Assembly (NCBI GenBank): GCA_003535775.1
Contig: DPYO01000002.1
Span: 1-10,000 of the forward strand
DNA from: Fidelibacterota bacterium
GTDB lineage: Bacteria; Fidelibacterota; Marinisomatia; Marinisomatales; UBA8229
DNA: 10,000 bases
Reading direction: 5' to 3'
The position numbers and the translations under genes were made by a program. The notes below the pieces were generated by a model. It was given only the letters and a program-made list of their open reading frames with translations, was not told the origin of the DNA and ran no database searches. Below, piece by piece: positions 1 to 8,693 of this stretch (the stretch's first letter is position 1; each line of letters starts with the position of its first letter).

Positions 1-626
1 GGGACTCTTGTCCAAGAGGAATCCCCAGCAAGATTTTGCAAGGGTATACGCCGAAGTCCTCCAGCCCAGCTGGTTATCCAGATGTAATCGTCAGATATCG
101 CTGCATCATATGTTACATTATTATTGGCAACAGTGATAGGAAGAGCCCGGAAATACTTATCAGCAAAATCAGCTAATGTATCGGTCTGATTATCTACGGG
201 TTGAGAAAAATGAATCCAAGAAATTGTAGGATCCCGGGCATCTTCAGCAAAGTAAAATCCTGCTCCTACTGGTGTAACTCCGTCATCAGTTGCACCAGCA
301 ACTATTATAGAGCTATCGTTTACAGCAATAGCAGAAATCCCATCTGTTAAAAGCATGATCGTGTCGGGTTCTTCAATTGTTAGAGAATCCATCGCAAAAA
401 CAGATATCGAATCCTGCATCATAGCTAATCCCTGCCCTGTTCCCAGCCAGACTGTACTGTCTCCCTGAAGTTTAATTTCGGAAATAACATTGCTTGCGAG
501 TTCATTAATTATTCCAGATGAGTCCAAATTTGTTTTTCGTAAAGAAACATTTGTTGGTACAAAATTCTGTCCAACAGACTTGGAAATAAAAAATATAATC
601 CCAATTAATAAAACTGTTTTTTTCAC
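1..626 (-). CDS. Secreted beta-propeller protein (sensor-propeller-like), C-terminus beyond the window
   Basis: An open frame of 208 codons begins at GTG (626-624) and leaves the left edge without a stop. The start is supported by a 4-base GTGA overlap with the stop of the upstream lipoprotein gene and by a clean signal peptide right after it: MKKT, then hydrophobic residues 5-14, then SVG followed by Gln20, a signal peptidase I site. No Shine-Dalgarno sequence is visible, which fits translational coupling. Two stretches look like blades of the two-component-regulator propeller type (pattern W-[IL]-G-T-x-x-G-L): W60-LGTGQGL around residues 58-68, and Y181-IWITSWAGGLRRIP around 181-195. The product is probably a periplasmic or surface-exposed propeller, possibly with a T9SS sorting domain in the missing C-terminal part. 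I cannot tell whether it is a free-standing propeller or the sensor half of a larger protein. The propeller assignment is moderately sure; the ligand is unknown. Confidence 0.72.
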   Translation of the reverse strand, partial: MKKTVLLIGIIFFISKSVGQNFVPTNVSLRKTNLDSSGIINELASNVISEIKLQGDSTVWLGTGQGLAMMQDSISVFAMDSLTIEEPDTIMLLTDGISAIAVNDSSIIVAGATDDGVTPVGAGFYFAEDARDPTISWIHFSQPVDNQTDTLADFADKYFRALPITVANNNVTYDAAISDDYIWITSWAGGLRRIPLQNLAGDSSWTRV

Positions 627-1462
627 TCAATTACCACAACTGTTTTCATGACAATTTCAGCATCTTCTCCAAAGAAATCCTTGGCATAAAAATAAGCATT
701 ATAAATTCCAATTGGATTATCAGATCCGATTGTGATTAACCTGGAAAAAATTCCATCGGCAGCGAACTCATCCCAGAGAAACATATTCTGATTGATGATA
801 CCGTCATCATATAACAGAATAGGATTGCCATTGTTTGAATAGGACAAATCTGGTTTCTGAAACATCATGTAACAAGTCTGTATATCAGACACACCATTGG
901 CGTCAAATATTTGGACTTTAATTGTATCAACTAGTATATACGGATCCGGAGGTCGGGTCATCGTATCTGGGAAAGTTACTTGAACTATTATGGGTCGAAT
1001 ATTACCAAGCTGAAACGAATCCTCCAATGCAACCTGATTTTCCTTATAGTAGGCCTGAACATTCAAATATACAAGCCCTGTTGCTGAGCTATCGATGGGA
1101 TTATCCAAAGTTAATTGAGTATTTGAGATTCTTCGGGAATATATTTTATCGCCAGCAATAATATCACCTTCTATTCCAGCATTATTCAGGGAAACTTTAT
1201 CTGGAAATGAATTGACTTGAGCCCCATACCATAGTACCATAACCGAATCAAGCAAATTCCCTAGATAATCTGGTTGAACCTCCGCAGCAAAATAAAGTTT
1301 GTTTGCATATTGGAGAAATTCAAATTGGAGATTTTGTAAAGGATCAGCAGATTCTGGAGCCTCGGGCAGTTTAGAACAACCCCACAAGAGAAGTACAACC
1401 AGGGCGAAAACTGAAATTCTCATGGGACGAAGATAACAAAAGTACTGTTTTATTTCAATCAT
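623..1462 (-). CDS. Lipoprotein with two Asp/Gly-rich 'choice-of-anchor X'-like motifs
   Basis: This is a 279-residue protein of unknown function. A lipobox L-W-G-C ends at Cys29 after the hydrophobic run V18-L26, so the mature protein should be lipid-anchored. Met14 (1421-1423) is an alternative start that gives a more usual 15-residue signal peptide; neither start has a clear ribosome site. The ATG at 1462 overlaps the stop of the upstream cyclotransferase gene by 8 bases and would be coupled to it. The body is beta-rich and holds two related motifs: residues 91-111 (LNNAGIEGD...AGDKIYSR) and 216-241 (LYDDG...AADGIFSR). Both follow the pattern L-x-D/N-x-G, a spacer, A-x-D-x-I-[YF]-S-R, familiar to me from 'choice-of-anchor X' domains. 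This suggests two tandem Ig-like domains of about 125 residues. It sits between the cyclase and the propeller protein and may partner the latter at the cell surface, which is inference from the overlapping gene order. Confidence 0.8.
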   Translation of the reverse strand: MIEIKQYFCYLRPMRISVFALVVLLLWGCSKLPEAPESADPLQNLQFEFLQYANKLYFAAEVQPDYLGNLLDSVMVLWYGAQVNSFPDKVSLNNAGIEGDIIAGDKIYSRRISNTQLTLDNPIDSSATGLVYLNVQAYYKENQVALEDSFQLGNIRPIIVQVTFPDTMTRPPDPYILVDTIKVQIFDANGVSDIQTCYMMFQKPDLSYSNNGNPILLYDDGIINQNMFLWDEFAADGIFSRLITIGSDNPIGIYNAYFYAKDFFGEDAEIVMKTVVVIE

Positions 1463-2435
1463 TGGTTTCTAAATTATAGATATAGTGCGTTAACAGGGTG
1501 CCCACTTGCCAAAGGCTCCTTGGTGAACAATTTGCTGGTACGTCCTGGTGCGTATGCCAGAAATTGACAGACCGATTAGGATACTCAAAATCAATTATAT
1601 CCACAGCTGGTATCTGGGCTTTTTCCCATAAAGGTACATGATCATCATACACAGCATATCCCAACCAATTTTTAAAAGCAGGCAAACGCAGAGTTTCAGC
1701 CTGCTTCCAAAGTGCTTTCACTAATTCAGAGTTTTGGCGGTATGAGTTTCGTTCGATAGAAATATTTAAATCGATATCGCCAACCATATCTAGAATAATC
1801 CCGTTCTCAGGTGTAGAGAATGGTAAATTATCAGCGAAGTATGAAGAGCCCATTGCATAACTTTTTGGGTCACCCTCCTTCCCCAAATCTTCACCATCAA
1901 AAAAGATGATAGTTACAGCAATTGGCGGCGGGCTTTCATGAAATAATCTGGCAAGTTCTAAGAGAACTGCAACTCCGCTTGCACCGTCATTCGCTCCCAG
2001 AATTGGGTCCTGCCTAAGTTCCGGATTTAGATCTCTGTCAGCCCATGGTCGCGTATCCCAGTGAGCCCCCAGAAGTGTATGGTGATTTGATTCCTGTTGA
2101 AAACGGCCAATAATGTTAACAAGATCAAATGTGTCCTTATCCACAGTCACTTGAAACGGCTGGGTAAACACCGTATCTGCAAAATTGTCTAAGGTTTCTA
2201 TAAGATAATTACGGCAGGATTTATATCCTTCGGAACCGGGGTTGCGCGGACCAAAAGAACACTGTTTTTCTAAAAATTGAAAAGAATTATCTCCAGAGAA
2301 ATTGGTCACCCCAGATTTGCAGGCAGCAAGAGTCATCATTGCGGGCAGTAGAAACATAAGGTGCTCGGTTAAAGTGATAAGCCGGGAAATAAAGGACTTA
2401 AAATATCCATCCTTATTTTTTAATTTTGGTCTCAA
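1455..2435 (-). CDS. Glutaminyl-peptide cyclotransferase-like M28-family zinc lipoprotein
   Basis: A 326-residue protein of the M28/glutaminyl cyclase fold. Enzymes of this branch convert N-terminal Gln to pyroglutamate, releasing ammonia. Motifs in order: FGPRNPGSEG (61-70, typical N-terminal block), AHWDTRP (124-130), GANDGASG (147-154, Asp150 as zinc ligand), FFDGED (178-183, Glu182 as general base and Asp183 where human QPCT has zinc ligand Glu202), LDMVGD (215-220, Asp216), YDDHVPL (263-269), and WHTHQD (293-298, His294 as zinc ligand, Trp293 matching QPCT Trp329). Length fits the family. A lipobox LAAC ends at Cys39, so it is probably membrane-anchored and faces the periplasm. The first possible start is TTG (2433-2435), 6 bases after the sprA stop; it supplies a basic n-region. 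ATG at 2355-2357 (Met27) would give a 12-residue signal without positive charge. A plain M28 aminopeptidase is the main alternative, but the DDH...WHT pair favours cyclase. Confidence 0.85.
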   Translation of the reverse strand: MRPKLKNKDGYFKSFISRLITLTEHLMFLLPAMMTLAACKSGVTNFSGDNSFQFLEKQCSFGPRNPGSEGYKSCRNYLIETLDNFADTVFTQPFQVTVDKDTFDLVNIIGRFQQESNHHTLLGAHWDTRPWADRDLNPELRQDPILGANDGASGVAVLLELARLFHESPPPIAVTIIFFDGEDLGKEGDPKSYAMGSSYFADNLPFSTPENGIILDMVGDIDLNISIERNSYRQNSELVKALWKQAETLRLPAFKNWLGYAVYDDHVPLWEKAQIPAVDIIDFEYPNRSVNFWHTHQDVPANCSPRSLWQVGTLLTHYIYNLETND

Positions 2436-2441
2436 ATATTT

Positions 2442-5400
2442 CTACCCACTGATTGCAATATTGATGTCAAAACCAAAATCTCTGTCGATTTTTCTTCCAG
2501 TTATTTTTGAATTACTTTCACGATATTCATAAATAATTCCGCCTGTCACATTCCTGCTGAAAGAGTAGGATATCCTCATTCCTGTTTTCCAGCCTGAAGT
2601 AAAAGCCTGCTGTGTAAGATCAACATTGTTCCCCGATGCAAATGTCTCATTTTCATTCATATCAAAATTTAAGGTAAAATTCATATTATTCTCCACATTC
2701 CAATCATCCATAAGTGGCAATGGAATAGTAAACCCGCCTTTGTGACTGTAGCTTGTGCTGGCACTCCAGGTTTTTTCAACCTTAAGCGACAACCCCGATG
2801 GTTTTATATCCAATGATCTATTGTAATTACTGCGAATATTCAATGATATACCTTTATTCAATGACATAGTAATTCCGAGTAATGGAGAAAATCCTGCATT
2901 GAGTTTTCCTTGTTTTTCATACTCTTTATAATCAGATATAAATGTACTTAAGTTTGCAAAACTGAGATCAGGGATATCCTGACCTTCAAATTGCCAGGAA
3001 CGCGTCTCTTTACCACTGAACGCATGTTCGAGTGATACCGTTTTAGCAATTTTTCTGATCAGAGGGAGTTTTTCAAGACCGCTTATGCGCATACTCCATC
3101 CAACGAAAGGAAATCCCTGATCCATTTTTTCCCCAAAAGCTAAATAATCCCTTGAAATTGATCGCTGCTCCACCCCTGACCCACTGATTGTTGTAGATAT
3201 ATTTTCTGAAAAATTAAGGCTGAGAGTAGCTTTCTTCGTCAATTTCAATCCTGACCGAAAAGTGATATCCTGCTTATGATCCCGATTCCCTGTATTCGTC
3301 CCAACATTTTCAGCATTGGATAACCCATGATCAGGCAGCCAGCCAAACTTATAGCCAGTTGGAACTGTGCCAAGAATTCCATTGCCAGTTCTGTTTAAGT
3401 TTTCTGTATATCCAAAACTGATGGGATCAATCCTTCCAATCATCCCATGTAAAAATGTTAAAACAAAATTCCCTTCTTTATTGGATTCTTCCTCTTTGTC
3501 GGAATTATCATCTGAACGTCCTCTTTGTCGCCCTCTGGAACCGGAGCTCCCTTTTGACTTAGGGGGTTTATACACCAGTTCAAAAATTGTTGATGGAGAA
3601 ATTGAAATATTTGATGTAAATCGAAGCTGAACACCGATATTTGCCATGTCGTTTGCCCGGTCAAAATCCCACCGGTAACCAGCGGAGTAATTAAAACTTG
3701 GTTTAAGCCAGGTAAACAGTTCAGGGGAAAAAGAAGTGGTCAAATTTTCCGTCACATTAGTCACTACTCCTGGATCCATCTCTTTAATGGCCATCCATAT
3801 GTATCCTCTGTAATTATCCATGTCACTCTTGGCTGTCTGATTGTATTTCATTGTTAGCTTGTTCAGAAGTTTGTAATCCAAGCCAAAAGATCTGTTGAGC
3901 CCCAGGTTATAATCATCCGGAGATTTTGTACCTGAACGTGTATATTTTTGCACCAGTTTCTCACTGAAATCAACACTTGTATTTACAGAACTTGGTGCGT
4001 AATACAGTTGAATTTCACTTATTTTCGCACCAAGCCACGGCAAGAAATGTAACCATTTCAAAGGATGGAAATAATTGTTCCTACCAAAAGACAAAGCATA
4101 ACTTAATCTTCCAGAATAGGATTCATGCAGTTCTTCAGCCATGATTTCATTGGACTTTTTGGTTCTGGATGCACTAAAATTACTCTTCAAAGCATCCAAC
4201 GTATACTTTATCAGTTTATTATCGGATTTCCCTGCCTTGGAAACAGATGTGCTCAAACTGACCACTTCAGATTTTGTAAGGATGGAATCTGGAGGTGCAT
4301 CTGAATCGACCAAAACATCCGTCCCCGGAAAATATTTTGGACGGTTTACAGTATTGGAATAAGAACCATTCAAAGGAATACTGATCCCCAAGAATTTTGG
4401 TAACAGTTTCTGCAGTTGAAGTGTAGCATTCAGGCGTAAATCTTCACTTGTGCTATTTGATCCCAATCTCTGCTGAAGTACATGAAAATCTGCGTCCTTC
4501 CTGCTATAAGATAAAGTAGTATTTCCAAGATCAGCTAGATTAAATTTGGACTGAACCCTCATAGCAATTCCTTTGTCTTTTTTTACACCGCTCAAACGAA
4601 GTTCATCAATCCAAACCTCTCCAGAAATCGGATTATCGGAAACATTGGTTATCCCTACAGTAAAATACTGAATCCTTGATAAAGAGGGCGAACCTTGGAG
4701 CATAATTTCCTTCCCTGTAAGTAAACCGTCTTCACCTGTGAAGAAATATTTCCGGATCCCAGCAGAATCCTGGAAAACATCTGTAGGGCGGAACTTTTGT
4801 AAATTTTCCTCCGATTGAAGTTTTAATTTGGTGAGCCAACTCAAGTCAAGATCAATTGAATTTCGACCTTCTTCTTCATCCCAGCCTTCGAACACTGGTT
4901 GAGTGATTTCGTAATAATCATCTCCCAATCCAAAACGAAGGAAGAAATAGATGTCCGTATCTACATCTGTAATACGCCCCAAACTTGTACCATACATATA
5001 CATTTTCATCCGATCATAAATCAGGTAACTATTTCCACTATTTGTATAAAGGGTTTTTTTTGCAGCTGCTTTATATCCACCTTCAAGATTTGAAAATTTC
5101 AATACCAGAGATTGTTCTTTGGACTGTATTTCATTAATTGGATCATATTCACCTCTCACTCCTTTTGGAGGGATATAATCTGCATTATCTTCGGTGTTAA
5201 CAATTGCAATGGAAAAAATGCTGTCGGCTCCAGTTTGATTGAAAGTTGAGGAAGACTCTGGGCCAATTCCCAACTCTTGCCATTCATTACCAACAAGTTC
5301 CATTTTCGCAATCTGAAGCGTGCTGCTTTCCTCCACTTCAGTCCAGACTAAGCGAAGGGAACGAATTTCATTCCACTCAACATCATTTATCTTCTCAAAA

Positions 5401-8400
5401 TGACTCAGAGGAATGCGATAAAGTCTCCAACCAGTATTCATACCATCTTTTTCAGTTTCACCTGCAAGATAATCTTCTTCTTCTTCGGTGAATACCTCAG
5501 GATCTAAATGAAAACTCTTTGTAAAATAGGCATTTGTTTTATCAAGAAACCCGGATCGGTCCAAATCTTCCGTATCAGGATATTTTCCGCCTTCCTGGAT
5601 TTTGGTCCCTGTTCCATTTCCTTCCGTACCATTCACCTGTGAATAGTCGGTACTTCCTTCAGAATAACTCCAATTATCTCCATTCATATCCCCTTCTGCC
5701 TCTGCATCAATATCCTCATCAATTTCGCCATCACCATCGTCATCTACTCCATTTAATAACTCTTCATCAATTTCTCCATCACCATCATCATCTGATTCAA
5801 GGCAACCTCCTATTCCATCCTCAAATTCATCAGGACATCCATCCACTCCAACGTCTTCATGATCCTCAAGAAAACCATTTCCCAAGGTTAGTCCCGCTTC
5901 CGGAATATCTTCCGTGTCCAGAATGCCGTTTCCATTCTTGTCCTCGCTGATTTTACCTAAATCTACTGTTAATTTCCCTTCTGTTCCTTTTAACCAAATT
6001 TCAAAAAATTTACTTTGGGTCTGGTCATAATCCCCTGAATAAAAAGAAGATGTTATCCCTGACCATAACAAAGTACCTGGAACATAGTCCTCATCCTGAT
6101 GTGATTTGGGCTGATGATGGATAACTAAAATATCCGTCTTTTCATTATGGGCCAGTTGAGAAGTAGATTGATTGGGCCAAACGTCTTTCGTCCATACCTG
6201 TTCAAATGGATTGTACCAGTACATCCTGGCCCGATACCGCTGAGGCCAGGACTTTGTTAAATCAGATGAATCCAAAGGAGCAGAAGATTCCTTCCACTGT
6301 CGGCGCTGTACGGGAATATAGGTGGTACGTTTTGCTCCTTCAAAATCATCAATAAAAGCAACACCATTTGGATCTCCTGTTTCCGCATTGTTCACTGGGT
6401 TCGGATTTGGAAGGACCTGTGCAAATTCTCCTTCCACTGAGAAAGTGGATAATTTCTCTGTTTCGATGATGGGAAGTTTATCCAAAATACGAGTCAAACC
6501 ATCCAAATCAAATTCAAACCGGCCATTTAAATCCCAAATAAAATTCCGAGTTGGTTCGTATCCTACCTCTATTTTTTCATTTATAACTGATTGATCGTAG
6601 TACAATGCTGTAGCACCAAGGAAGGAATTATCACCAAAATCCATTTGAGCCCTGGCGCCAAGTATCACTTTCTTATCAAAGGAAACCAATTCATGTTTAT
6701 CGTAGAGAACCCTTATGCTGGCATTGGGATCTGCGCTGGTTTCTCCAAGCACAATTGTGCCGGAAAAATAATCAATTTGGTAATCTATACCTCTCGTAAG
6801 TGGAATTCCGTTCAAAAGGACTTCCTCACTTCCTTCCACCAGCATAAATCCCAGGTTAATTGTAGAACTCTGGTTGGAATAATCTGATTCAATGGTAAAA
6901 CGACTGTCCCCATTATAATCCGTGCTGATGGTGGATGTGTACATTTTCCCTTCCCCCAATACCTCTGACAAGATTTCGTTCATATTTCCACCAAAAAGAG
7001 AATCTTCCGACACAAAAGGCAGCAAAGCGGGAAAATGTAATTCACCAGCAATTAAATTCACAATATTGGGATTATTCATATCAATAATTTCGTCCGGTTG
7101 TCTTGAACCATTCTGGTTGAGACTGTCCAGTCCAAACCGGTTTAAATAAGGGATTCCCAGCGGATCCCTATCACTGGGAGGCGTAAGACGGTCATTGACA
7201 ATTCGTACTGCAAATCCTTCCTGATTGATATTGGTCGTTCCAAGGTAATACACATTCTTGAACATGAGGTCCCAGGTGGGATGATTTGGGTGTGGAGATT
7301 GGGGTTTGATCATTTTCAGTGATAAGGTGCTGTCATTTAGAGAAACGCCATGCCCAATAGTCATAACTGTATCTTCACTAATCCGATCTGTCAATACATA
7401 ATGACATCCCAAAATTTCATCGAGACTCCGAGTCCGTAATCTGATATAACCCAAGTCCTCGCTTATGGAGTAATCAATATCCCGCTCCAGTCTAAGAAAA
7501 TTTCCATCTTTATTTTTATCCTCTTCAAAACCGGGGTCAGAAGGGTCAATATGAGCGACACCTATATCTGCTCCAGGGTTATTTGTCATATCCAATTTGT
7601 ACAATTCAAAACTCGTCACCTTGAGGTTGCCTATCCTGTGCAGTCCATTAGTAAGAGGAAAAAATGATGGTTGAATGACATTTTGGACTGTGTCCGGTGT
7701 TCCATTTCGGAACCATTCATGTATGAAAAAATACTGGTTTTTCACATAATCGTAGTCCTTAATTTTCTGAGTCTGAGATTGAGATCCTCCTGCCCATTCC
7801 TGCTGTTCTTTCTTAGTCTGTTCAATGGAAGCAATTGTTGTAATGTCTATTGGACCAAACTGTGAAATGGCCTTGAGCCCATACAAACCTTTATTTGTAC
7901 CAGAAAAAGTGACATATTGTGTAGAGGGGAGAGAGAGGGAAATATTTCCTGCTTCCATTTTTTGAAGAATATCGTCCTCTGCCCCCTCATAACTGATTCG
8001 AATGTTGTTTTCAAAATCAAAATCCCGTTCGGAATCCTGGTCCATAAAAACACTAACCCTGTCCCCGACTTTTCCTTCAATATTAAAATTCTGTTTTTGA
8101 TCAAATTCAATATGCGTGCTTTGAGTTTCGTTTATACTTGACCGTACTAACTCCTGATCCTGAAAAACCATTTTACCGGAGATATTCACATTACCCCGAA
8201 CTCGAAGAGAAGCCCTACCCAATTTCCCAAGTTCTACCCCTACAACTTCAAGAGTTTGGCTCTTTCGTCCGGAGTCACGACCACGGCTCCCCGCCCCGCC
8301 CAGGGATACGGTTTCAATAAATTTCAAATGGCGGTTGATGTACATATTTTTCCTAAAATACCATTCTACAGGTGCAGAAAAGGGGACTCTGATAATCTCT

Positions 8401-8687
8401 CCATCCAGTGTTTCCGTAAAAGTGATGTATGACCAGTCAGAATCAATTGTAACGGTTACATTTCGTTTACCGTAATTATCATTGAGAAGACCAATTGGAT
8501 GATACAGTGTGTCACTTGACCATCCAATAGGTCGGGGTATCTCTGGAAAAGGATTCACGACCAGCGGTGAAATAGGATGATAACTTGGGGATAGGCTATA
8601 AACAGAATCAGCTATCTGCCCCTGCAGAATAAAATTGTTCCCCAGAGTCATTATGAAAAAAACAATGACCAACCGCCCTTTTTTCAA
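2442..8687 (-). CDS. sprA: SprA, outer-membrane translocon of the type IX secretion system
   Basis: SprA forms a giant (36-strand in Flavobacterium) outer-membrane barrel through which T9SS cargo leaves the cell. From the TTG start (8685-8687) the protein is 2081 residues, a little shorter than the roughly 2400 of F. johnsoniae SprA. The TTG is chosen over the upstream GTG at 8732 because AGGAGA lies 6 bases before it and it begins a standard signal peptide: MKKGR, hydrophobic 6-21, then LQG and Gln24. Family landmarks: the N-terminal SprA block with FDFENNIRISYEG and MEAGNISLSLPS (about 218-250), FIDDFEGAKRT (near 780), and the EVWIDELRLSG motif before the barrel (near 1355). Alternating beta-strand sequence fills the rest. 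Odd points: a calcium-loop-rich acidic insert between about 916 and 1050, and a charged loop rich in Arg-Gly and then Glu/Lys (about 1707-1738). It lies 88 bp after rdgB and 6 bp before the cyclase gene. The frame is intact throughout. Confidence 0.95.
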   Translation of the reverse strand: MKKGRLVIVFFIMTLGNNFILQGQIADSVYSLSPSYHPISPLVVNPFPEIPRPIGWSSDTLYHPIGLLNDNYGKRNVTVTIDSDWSYITFTETLDGEIIRVPFSAPVEWYFRKNMYINRHLKFIETVSLGGAGSRGRDSGRKSQTLEVVGVELGKLGRASLRVRGNVNISGKMVFQDQELVRSSINETQSTHIEFDQKQNFNIEGKVGDRVSVFMDQDSERDFDFENNIRISYEGAEDDILQKMEAGNISLSLPSTQYVTFSGTNKGLYGLKAISQFGPIDITTIASIEQTKKEQQEWAGGSQSQTQKIKDYDYVKNQYFFIHEWFRNGTPDTVQNVIQPSFFPLTNGLHRIGNLKVTSFELYKLDMTNNPGADIGVAHIDPSDPGFEEDKNKDGNFLRLERDIDYSISEDLGYIRLRTRSLDEILGCHYVLTDRISEDTVMTIGHGVSLNDSTLSLKMIKPQSPHPNHPTWDLMFKNVYYLGTTNINQEGFAVRIVNDRLTPPSDRDPLGIPYLNRFGLDSLNQNGSRQPDEIIDMNNPNIVNLIAGELHFPALLPFVSEDSLFGGNMNEILSEVLGEGKMYTSTISTDYNGDSRFTIESDYSNQSSTINLGFMLVEGSEEVLLNGIPLTRGIDYQIDYFSGTIVLGETSADPNASIRVLYDKHELVSFDKKVILGARAQMDFGDNSFLGATALYYDQSVINEKIEVGYEPTRNFIWDLNGRFEFDLDGLTRILDKLPIIETEKLSTFSVEGEFAQVLPNPNPVNNAETGDPNGVAFIDDFEGAKRTTYIPVQRRQWKESSAPLDSSDLTKSWPQRYRARMYWYNPFEQVWTKDVWPNQSTSQLAHNEKTDILVIHHQPKSHQDEDYVPGTLLWSGITSSFYSGDYDQTQSKFFEIWLKGTEGKLTVDLGKISEDKNGNGILDTEDIPEAGLTLGNGFLEDHEDVGVDGCPDEFEDGIGGCLESDDDGDGEIDEELLNGVDDDGDGEIDEDIDAEAEGDMNGDNWSYSEGSTDYSQVNGTEGNGTGTKIQEGGKYPDTEDLDRSGFLDKTNAYFTKSFHLDPEVFTEEEEDYLAGETEKDGMNTGWRLYRIPLSHFEKINDVEWNEIRSLRLVWTEVEESSTLQIAKMELVGNEWQELGIGPESSSTFNQTGADSIFSIAIVNTEDNADYIPPKGVRGEYDPINEIQSKEQSLVLKFSNLEGGYKAAAKKTLYTNSGNSYLIYDRMKMYMYGTSLGRITDVDTDIYFFLRFGLGDDYYEITQPVFEGWDEEEGRNSIDLDLSWLTKLKLQSEENLQKFRPTDVFQDSAGIRKYFFTGEDGLLTGKEIMLQGSPSLSRIQYFTVGITNVSDNPISGEVWIDELRLSGVKKDKGIAMRVQSKFNLADLGNTTLSYSRKDADFHVLQQRLGSNSTSEDLRLNATLQLQKLLPKFLGISIPLNGSYSNTVNRPKYFPGTDVLVDSDAPPDSILTKSEVVSLSTSVSKAGKSDNKLIKYTLDALKSNFSASRTKKSNEIMAEELHESYSGRLSYALSFGRNNYFHPLKWLHFLPWLGAKISEIQLYYAPSSVNTSVDFSEKLVQKYTRSGTKSPDDYNLGLNRSFGLDYKLLNKLTMKYNQTAKSDMDNYRGYIWMAIKEMDPGVVTNVTENLTTSFSPELFTWLKPSFNYSAGYRWDFDRANDMANIGVQLRFTSNISISPSTIFELVYKPPKSKGSSGSRGRQRGRSDDNSDKEEESNKEGNFVLTFLHGMIGRIDPISFGYTENLNRTGNGILGTVPTGYKFGWLPDHGLSNAENVGTNTGNRDHKQDITFRSGLKLTKKATLSLNFSENISTTISGSGVEQRSISRDYLAFGEKMDQGFPFVGWSMRISGLEKLPLIRKIAKTVSLEHAFSGKETRSWQFEGQDIPDLSFANLSTFISDYKEYEKQGKLNAGFSPLLGITMSLNKGISLNIRSNYNRSLDIKPSGLSLKVEKTWSASTSYSHKGGFTIPLPLMDDWNVENNMNFTLNFDMNENETFASGNNVDLTQQAFTSGWKTGMRISYSFSRNVTGGIIYEYRESNSKITGRKIDRDFGFDINIAISG
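5713..5793 (-). repeat. 48-bp tandem duplication in sprA encoding twin DxDxDGxxD calcium-loop motifs
   Basis: Two 33-base units (5761-5793 and 5713-5745) differ at only three positions and are offset by 48 bases, or 16 codons. They encode DDDGDGEIDEE (residues 966-976) and DDDGDGEIDED (982-992) of SprA, each fitting the DxDxDGxxD loop of dockerin and thrombospondin-type-3 calcium sites. Related single loops flank them: DKNGNGILDTED (916-927) and DLDRSGFLD (1041-1049). Two cysteines, Cys951 and Cys962, lie just before the first unit and could form a disulfide in the periplasm or outside. Confidence 0.85.
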
Positions 8688-8693
8688 AGGTAT

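Noticed and set aside
922..1161. Plus-strand frame of 79 codons
   Set aside because: Antisense to the lipoprotein gene, whose signal peptide, lipobox and operon position are convincing.
5701..5800. CRISPR-like or mobile-element repeat
   Set aside because: Only two units with no unique spacers, in frame within sprA, and encoding calcium-loop motifs; it is a coding duplication.
5534..5950. Plus-strand frame of 138 codons with a His/Pro-rich product
   Set aside because: It is antisense to the Asp/Glu-rich part of sprA; the His runs are the complement of GAT/GAA repeats. No ribosome site or family resemblance.
7847..8110. Minus-strand frame of 87 codons in another register
   Set aside because: Overlaps the conserved N-terminal block of sprA in a different frame; no family features.
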